Source: Phoebastria nigripes (lineage: Eukaryota; Chordata; Aves; Procellariiformes; Diomedeidae). Taken from it: a stretch of 64,000 bases of DNA. Each line of letters opens with the position of its first letter. Position 1 is the first letter of the stretch. This document shows, one piece after another, positions 1-64,000 of this stretch. Position numbers and translations under genes: made by a program. The notes below the pieces were generated by a model. The model worked only from the letters and a program-made list of their open reading frames with translations, did not search any database and was not told the DNA's origin. Location of the stretch: contig JAYKAV010003044.1 in assembly GCA_035582835.1 (NCBI GenBank), positions 3,701,031 through 3,765,030 on the forward strand, in the 5' to 3' direction.

Positions 1-1273
1 CGGTAAATCTCCCAACACAAAGAATCAGGCCTAGCTAGTTCAGTGACACATCCTAAAAAAATGTTCCCCAGGCATACAGCATCAGGGCCCTCGCTGGGAA
101 TTTCCTCCAGCTAAACNCTTGCTTTCAGGTAAAAGTGCTCAAAAGCTGAGAAGTCATATATCTGAATATCAGAATGTATGCAAAAGCTGCACATCTAGCC
201 TCGGGTAACTGGAATTCAAGGTAATACTCCAGTTGCTAAAAAGGCTGGAGTAAGTTGTAAACCCATTTGCTAGAGCTGGCGTATTAGCCATGCAACTCAA
301 GGCTCCTGCTTGCGCACCACAAGAAAGCAGAGAGCACATGGCAGCACACAGCAAGGCTCGGGCCGTGCTGGCACTCCTCCAGGGCTGAGGACAGGGAAGA
401 ACTGGGTTCCCTAGGGAAACGAGAGCAACAAGGAAACAGTGGAGAATTCCCCTGGCTCTGGCACCGAGGCCATTTCCTCCAACGTTGCTTTTCTTGCTGT
501 GTCATGGTGACAAGACAGAGATGCTTCTTGTGCTGCTTGGGGCCGAGGATGGAACAAACTTCGCAAGATAACAGTTTCCTCACCTCCCTTGGGTTTTCCT
601 GTGACATGAGGGAGTTCAGATCCCACTGCGGATAGACGAAACCAGGCAGCATCGCTGGGCAGTGCCTCACTTGTGTGCTAGGCAGCATACAGACCCATGA
701 TTCAAGGCACAAAGCTCTGTCTGCCACACCAAAGGGAAGAGATTCACTCCCCTGCTACCTCCACAACTGAATAGTGTTATCTGTCTCTTAGGCCTTGCTC
801 ATGCTGCCACCATAATATCTGAGTGCCTCCCAGACTAATAGACTGCCATAGCGAGGTCCCTACTTGACCTCATGGAGTCTTCTGCTCTCCTCCCTGCTCA
901 GGTGTCNGGGAGCACCAGCTGGGGTAGGTTTTTGTTGTGTTTTTTTTTTTTCTGCCCAGAGGGAGGCATGTATGGTGAAAAAGACTGCACCCATCTATAA
1001 TGCCATGGTGGTTCTGGTGAAAAGGCTTTGGCTGGATGCTGGATCTNTGCTGGTTGCTTGCTTCTTTGCAGGATGTTTAACTTCACCTTCGGTACGCAGT
1101 TTCGAACAGGCTACCTGTGTCATTCTCAGCTCTAGCAGGGATCTATTCCAGGCTCAGGATGCAGTGGAAGTCATGAACTTGCTCTTTGTTCCTTTTAAGG
1201 GGTTAAACATAGATCTGGTGATGGGTGTCTTCACATTGTTTAAAATGAAGGCTGTGGTTTTCTTCTCTTCTAG
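1..1273. other. Non-coding sequence upstream of the RING-finger gene
   Basis: I see no conserved protein or RNA gene here. The open frames present are short and show no recognisable domain. A pyrimidine-rich tract ending in an AG at 1272-1273 makes a good plus-strand splice acceptor just ahead of the coding exon, so an untranslated first exon of the RING gene may lie in or to the left of this segment. I cannot place that exon. Confidence 0.5.
1272..1273 (+). promoter_or_regulatory. Probable splice acceptor of the RING-gene coding exon
   Basis: A run of T and C (about 1257-1271) ends in TAG at 1271-1273, giving a normal acceptor 38 bases before the ATG at 1312. This suggests an upstream untranslated exon, as is common for single-coding-exon RING genes. 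I could not identify the matching donor. Confidence 0.5.
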
Positions 1274-1311
1274 AGTCTCCCAGGGCTCTATTTATTTCCC
1301 CGGGCTCCGTC

Positions 1312-2121
1312 ATGTCGTGCTTCACGCAGCTGTGGCACTCCAACACGCCAGACTCTCCCACCAGCCCAGTCCCTGCATCTCCAAGCGAAATCCCCATCCC
1401 CATCAGCCCCATTGTTGTCACCTCCCCAGGAGATGGCAAGAGGAAGGCGAGGTCCCCAACCGACAAGCCAGGCTCTCCGAACCCAACGTCTCCGAAGCCA
1501 GCCTCCCCTGTTGAGTGTTCCATTTGCTTCAACACCTATGACAACACCTTCAAGACGCCCAAGCTGCTCCAGTGCTCCCACGTTTTCTGCCTGGAGTGTG
1601 TGGCTCGCCTGAGCACAGGGCTGCCCCCAAACCAACCAGAGGACCAGCTCCCCTGCCCCTTCTGCAGGCAGCTGACCAGCATCCCTCTGGAAGGTGCCCC
1701 AGCACTCGAGACCAGCAAGGAGCTCCTTGCCACACTGCCTCCAGAACTCCAGCAGGAGAAGGTGCTCTGGATGGAAGGGACCAAGCTCTGCTGCCGTCAG
1801 TCATCTGATGACCCTGAGAATCCAGACTCGTGTATCTCCATTGATGTNGCCATGAGCAAGCCAGAAAGTCCGGAGGCCCCCCCGGCGGGGTTAGCTGGGA
1901 GGCTGTCCCGCTGCGACATGTGCGATGACTGGAAACGCATACTCCTCCTCTCCGCGTTGATCATCATCCTGTTCTGCATCATTCTGTGGCCAGTCCAGTG
2001 TGCCCTGAAGACGGGGAACCTCCGCTGCTTCACAAGGACTGTTGCGATGAGCAGGCCAGAGTATCTTCCCTCTAAACACACCACAGCGGCAGCACCTGTG
2101 ACGCAACTCCCTTTCCAGTAG
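1312..2121 (+). CDS. RNF223: RING-finger E3 ubiquitin ligase with C-terminal membrane anchor, RNF223-like
   Basis: This intact frame encodes 269 residues in one exon. Residues 1-67 are rich in Ser-Pro pairs and look disordered. A C3HC4 RING finger follows: C69 and C72, then C88, H90, C93 and C96, then C115 and C118. Residues about 210-231 form one strongly hydrophobic segment suited to a tail-type membrane anchor, with a short polar end. RING proteins of this small family (RNF183, RNF186, RNF223 and others) are membrane-bound E3 ligases that recruit ubiquitin-loaded E2 enzymes; the E2 and substrate here are unknown. The start at 1312 lies 38 bases after a likely splice acceptor (AG at 1272-1273), has G at -3 and precedes the whole RING, so the gene probably has an untranslated first exon and a single coding exon. 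One base (1848) is unresolved and makes residue 179 unknown. The RING and anchor are seen directly; assignment to RNF223 rather than a sister gene is from remembered similarity and is moderate. Confidence 0.82.
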   Translation: MSCFTQLWHSNTPDSPTSPVPASPSEIPIPISPIVVTSPGDGKRKARSPTDKPGSPNPTSPKPASPVECSICFNTYDNTFKTPKLLQCSHVFCLECVARLSTGLPPNQPEDQLPCPFCRQLTSIPLEGAPALETSKELLATLPPELQQEKVLWMEGTKLCCRQSSDDPENPDSCISIDXAMSKPESPEAPPAGLAGRLSRCDMCDDWKRILLLSALIIILFCIILWPVQCALKTGNLRCFTRTVAMSRPEYLPSKHTTAAAPVTQLPFQ

Positions 2122-2520
2122 CGGCGAGGCAGCCCCTCGCTCCTGTCTAGCAAGGCTGTCGGCTCCCTCCCCACGCCATGTCGGGGAGGCAGGAACAGGG
2201 CCAACTGCCCTGACGGCATTCCTTGGTTTGCTGGCAGACCCCGTGGCCCACTCCCCACACTCCCTCTGTGCCTGCACTTGAACACATGCATCCACCTCCA
2301 GGAGCTCGGCTGAAATGCTTGCCTGCCAAGCTGTCTCCAGCCCAGGAATGCTCCAAGGAGCTGCCTCAGCATCCTGCTGCCACCCTCTCCATGGAAACCA
2401 GAGCTTTGAAAGCAACAGACAGGTTTCTAGGACTGTTTGCCTCGAGTGGCACACGGCCGTGTGCTGTCTTGGCTGGGATACCAGATGACAGCAGGTGCAG
2501 TTCCTCTAACTCCCTTAGGG

Positions 2521-2526
2521 AATAAA
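2521..2526 (+). terminator. Poly(A) signal AATAAA of the RING-finger gene
   Basis: A canonical AATAAA lies 400 bases after the stop codon at 2119-2121, on the same strand, with a T-rich stretch shortly after it. It gives a 3' untranslated region of about 0.4 kb. Cleavage would be expected near 2540-2550. Confidence 0.65.
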
Positions 2527-2549
2527 GGGCTATTTTTGCAAACTGAAGG

Positions 2550-4365
2550 ATCTACATGATTATTCCTAAGAGGAGCTGGGATTGGGAGGGTAAAGACGTG
2601 TCAAAGTCGTATAAGCAGATGAAAATTATCCTTATTCCACACGCTGGAAACATTTCTGTTGTGTTATTCAATGTTGGAGGTGTAAATGCTGCCTCCTGCT
2701 GACAAAACATGGATCTATCACTGCTACTCGCCTTCTGAGTTGTGCTACCATCCTGATGAGCTTTTGAACAGAACAGAGTAGCCATTCCACTCGGTTTTTC
2801 CTAAGAAGATGCTTAAAAATCACTCATCCCTATCTGGAAAGCGATTTTGAACACAGGGGTGAGTTCTGTTAGGCACACCGACACAGCAGTATAACCCTGC
2901 CCCTCAGCGAACTTCATTCATACTTCTCACAGGCAAACTGTTGCCAAAACGATAGAAGTTCCATCTTTTGACAGCTTTGCCCTCCTAATCTTAAAATGTG
3001 TCAGTATTAAGACACAGGCCAGTTGCTTACACTATATTTTTATTTAATGCAGTGATCTTCTGACAGTGATTAACGAAAGTCTTCATGATGAAGGCGGCTT
3101 ACAATTAAATGTTTTCTATTCAAACACATGGATGTAAGACAGTATTGTATGCAAGTACCATACATGTATGTATTAAATTATGTTTTATACAATGCAAAGT
3201 GTCAATTTGTAGCAATTACTCCACATTTCCCTTCTTACTTGCAGTTGGAGGTGTTCACTTAGCAGTCCTGAGTCCAGCTGCATTCCCAGATCACGGTAGC
3301 TACACAGCAGGTGATACGTCTGCACTCTGGCCCGTGCATCAGCTGTCCCAGTGTTGTACAATCCTGCACACGTGGACAGCTTTATCCTGTAAATTCATAC
3401 TTACTACCATCTAGGCGGTGTTGTCCCAGGTGCGACTTCCCTCTGTGTTTACCTGATTTGACCTGAAAAATGAGAAGCTGCAAAGACTGCTCATCTTTTG
3501 CTTCTTCCCAGCTGGATGAAAGATACTTCCAGTCTCCCTTTCCAGAAAATCTCATTCGAAATAGAAAAGGCTGAAGCAACAGCAGAAATAACTCAAGTCT
3601 GTTGCTATGCAAAACTTCTGTGGAAAGCTGCTGCATGTGCTGTATCTGCAACACCTTTGTTGTTCAGCTGCAGGCTGGTATTATCTGTGCCAGCCACATG
3701 TCTGCAGAAACTACTCCAGGCACTGTAACAACTCCTGCCAAAGTCATTGGGCTTGACAGGGATTCCCTCTTATATCATCCTGTCCGTTCCCCCGTGCTTG
3801 CCACTGAAAGGATATCTTCACAGCACCAATTTAAGTGTGTTCTTGGAAAAAGTGACTCACTGAGACTTAAGGCAGAGAAGGCACTTCCATTTTACCCAAG
3901 GTACATTTGGGACTAAGCCCAGCAAATAGACACTAGTAGAGATGTAGTGCTTTGTCATTACATCTTTGTTACCATTCAGCTCCCACTGATGAGACCTAAG
4001 GGCAGGGGAGAGGGAAATAACATCTTCAGCCTCATAAAATCTATTGTTATGGTGGCAAACGGGCCACAGAGATGTTCTCATAGTTCCAACTGTTCCTAGT
4101 AGTCTGTCACAGCATCCTTGTGGGGGCTGTCCCTTTGCACTTCCCCTTCTCACCATGTACTTGGAAACGAAGGTTGAAGGCTTAGCTAACACGCAGCTGA
4201 ACCTCTCACTCATGCATAGTCAAAAGGAAGATTCAAAGCAAGTGAAAACAGAGCCCTGGACAGTACCATTTGGCGACGGGAGACATTCAGGATGCCCCAT
4301 TGTCCACACCAACTGTCAGTCACTTTCCCAAAAAGCAAACTACTTAAAAAGAAAGGAAAAAAAAA
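2550..4365. other. Intergenic stretch between the two convergent genes
   Basis: No coding sequence is recognisable. On the minus strand an AATAAA occurs at 3039-3044, a possible distal poly(A) site for the phosphatase gene, whose family members often have long 3' untranslated regions. If used, the two genes would end about 0.5 kb apart. Otherwise this is plain intergenic sequence. Confidence 0.4.
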
Positions 4366-4369
4366 AAGC

Positions 4370-5612
4370 CTTGAGAATATTCAACATTTATTAAAAGTGC
4401 AATAAAAATAAACAGTTCTCCTGTCCCTGTGACAAGGGACCAGAAAGACCAGCCAGGAAATACAGCCAAGGTATGTCATTGTGCTTTTGTTCAACCCCTT
4501 CTGCTTAACGTTTGGAGCCAGCACTCCAGGCACTAATACCCCAACCATGCAGCAAGTCCACCCTGTTCCAGAGACCTAGGAGGACTTCAACATCAGCCCC
4601 ATGCATGCTCTGGAGGTTCAGGCACTGGCACTCAGACCCAAGGCTCCCTACAGAGCGCACTTTCAGACACTGATGAATCCTGCAGGAAGGGGTTCTTTGG
4701 CAGGACTATTTGCAGGTCTTAGGGCTGGAACAGCAGGAAGCACTGGCAGTCACAAGTCAAGACTTATCAACAGAGCTGGAATACTCCACTCAGTGACACA
4801 CTCATCTTCATGGCACTGGTCAAATCACAAACACTCCTACAACACCCCTACTCAGCAGACACAACACTTGCCTTGTCATATAGTTGCAGGGGAAAAAACG
4901 GAGGTCATGCAGCAAGGTAATGGCAAAGCTGCATCAAGCTTAGAGGGGCCCAGCTCAAAAAGTTCAGCTCAGATTAGCATCCTAGGCTGTTACTCACTAG
5001 GGGTGGCTAAAAGCACAGCACACAGTCAAAGCTGCTTTCCTACTCTTCAGCACCCATCAGGTAGGTGAGATTTCACTTAGCTCAACATTCAGACCCACAC
5101 AGTCAAAGATGGAGATGCTCACCTCTGTCTCTCAATTCTGCTGTGAAACCCACGTGCAGAGCAGCTAGCAGACTCTCAGGCACACACACACACATCTGCT
5201 GTACTACAGCAGCAGGGATTGCTTGGTGTGCTTTGGCAGGGTTGCATAGAAATCTAGAACTGGTACAGCCAAAAGGAAGTGTGAGAAGAAGAATCAACAG
5301 AGGTGCAAGTACCTGGGTCCAGGCAGTGCTCTCTATTTCTCACCCTCATAGGCAAAGTGATTTAGTCTAAAAACACTTCTAGCTTAGAAATGATTGACCT
5401 AATGAAAACATTAAAGTGTACTAACATTTTACTAATGCCCTAAGCGGGCAACCCTGGGAAAGCTCCTAAGCAAATAGTCATTTCCATTCCTTTTAACAAT
5501 TTGTGTGTAAAAAATAAGAATCTTAAATTAAAAAAAAAGAAACAAAAAATTAAAACTGAGCCTTGATGCCCTAATGAATGTCCAGAGGCACTTCCACATA
5601 AATATCAACCTA
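4370..5612 (-). other. Candidate 3' untranslated terminal exon of the phosphatase gene
   Basis: A splice donor lies just after the stop codon of the phosphatase gene (exon edge at 6282), so the 3' untranslated region probably continues in another exon. A convincing minus-strand acceptor with a long pyrimidine tract ends at 5613, and a poly(A) signal lies at 4387-4392. The block between them shows no conserved coding frame. The plus strand holds a short CA repeat at 5181-5194. The assignment is an inference from splice-site and poly(A) motifs only. Confidence 0.3.
4387..4392 (-). terminator. Candidate poly(A) signal of the phosphatase gene
   Basis: On the minus strand this reads AATAAA. It is followed within about 20-30 bases, in the direction of transcription, by a long T tract (plus-strand A run near 4358-4368), the usual downstream element. 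Paired with a good acceptor at 5613-5615 it would define a terminal untranslated exon of about 1.2 kb. No transcript supports the choice over the other AATAAA at 3039-3044. Confidence 0.35.
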
Positions 5613-6292
5613 CTGATACAGGGGAGAATGGAAGAAGATCCTTCTCATGAATAAGTTAGGTCAAGGCATGTTCTTAGGCGCAGACTCTGCTTGCTTCTTA
5701 CAGTCAGCTGCTTACTTCCTCGCTGAATCCAAGGTGCTTGGGGAAGGCAAGACGGGCAAAAAAACTTGTCCGCAATTGCAGAACTTGGAAAGGGTGGACG
5801 TAAACACTGTAAATCCTGCATTCCAAAACAAGAAGGAAGAAGGGTGGCATGGTTTACAATCGGGAGAAAAGTGCATTGATAAGGTTACAGAGCTGAGACA
5901 CTCCCAGCGTATGAAGTCTCTCCTACTTGTTTGCATAGATAGCACAGTCTTGTTCTCCGAGTCTGACAGCTTCCTGACATAACAGTCCAAAAAGCAGATC
6001 TCCCCCCCTTCACTGGTAATGTCGTAAATGTGTTTCCCTGTTGAGACCTCATTACCCCATTTCCCCTGTTCTCCCATCAGCAGCTGGCCACAGCCACATC
6101 TTTAGGCTCCGTCAAATTTCATCAAAGCATAGCTGCCTTCCCTGATGCAGGCAGAGCCACAGAGATCTGCATAAGCTGAGCTGAAGAGGAGCTGGGTCAA
6201 ATGCAATGTAAACAGCCTGTNGTGACACTCTCAGTTAACCAAGAGAAGCATTCCTACCTGTACAGCCTCCATACAGCTCACCTCCGGCTCCT

Positions 6293-63969
<57,677 letters not shown>

Positions 63970-64000
63970 GGCTCCGCGGAGCTCCGCGCAGCGCAGCGGC

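Noticed and set aside
864..1514. 216-codon plus-strand frame overlapping the RING gene
   Set aside because: It is in a different frame from the RING protein, contains unresolved bases and crosses the likely splice acceptor at 1272.

Overview
The window looks like nuclear DNA from a bird. Two 3'-truncated CR1 retroelement copies carry the typical avian 3' end, the genes are split by GT-AG introns, and isolated single N calls plus one N-filled poly-C gap indicate a draft assembly. I see no bacterial, viral, CRISPR or operon-like content.

Layout. A small plus-strand gene near the left edge (coding 1312-2121, poly(A) signal 2521) encodes a RING-finger E3 ligase with one C-terminal membrane anchor, RNF223-like. 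Almost all the rest is one minus-strand gene, ATG at 63969 and stop at 6293, made of 15 coding exons that splice cleanly into a 594-residue SHP-type protein tyrosine phosphatase: N-SH2, C-SH2, PTP domain and a tail with two tyrosine motifs. Exons 2-15 lie in 6.3-27.3 kb. Exon 1 (14 coding bases) sits alone in a GC-rich, CpG-rich segment at the right edge, separated by a 36.7-kb first intron. The two genes are tail to tail. The promoter of the phosphatase gene lies beyond the right edge, since the window stops 31 bases upstream of its ATG.

The phosphatase. Ten of the exons whose sizes I could compare match human PTPN11 (SHP-2) exactly, and the numbering of the key residues coincides with SHP-2 (R32, D61, E76, R138, WPD 423-425, C459, R465, Q506, Q510, Y542). 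The sequence is nevertheless too divergent to be an ordinary avian PTPN11, which is expected to be nearly identical to the mammalian protein. The N-SH2 domain is SHP-2-like, while part of the catalytic core and the second tail tyrosine (YENL) look more like SHP-1 (PTPN6). I interpret it as a third SHP-family gene, possibly an ohnolog kept in birds and absent from mammals. That is an inference needing a tree and synteny.

Intron 1 (27251-63955) shows no supportable gene. It holds two CR1 fragments (48582-48702 and 56354-56769), a 21-bp minisatellite (55321-55420), an 18-bp GC-rich minisatellite (63571-63663), a GGAA microsatellite (44674) and a predicted G-quadruplex next to exon 1 (63915-63941). 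The smaller introns hold simple repeats and otherwise nothing I can identify.
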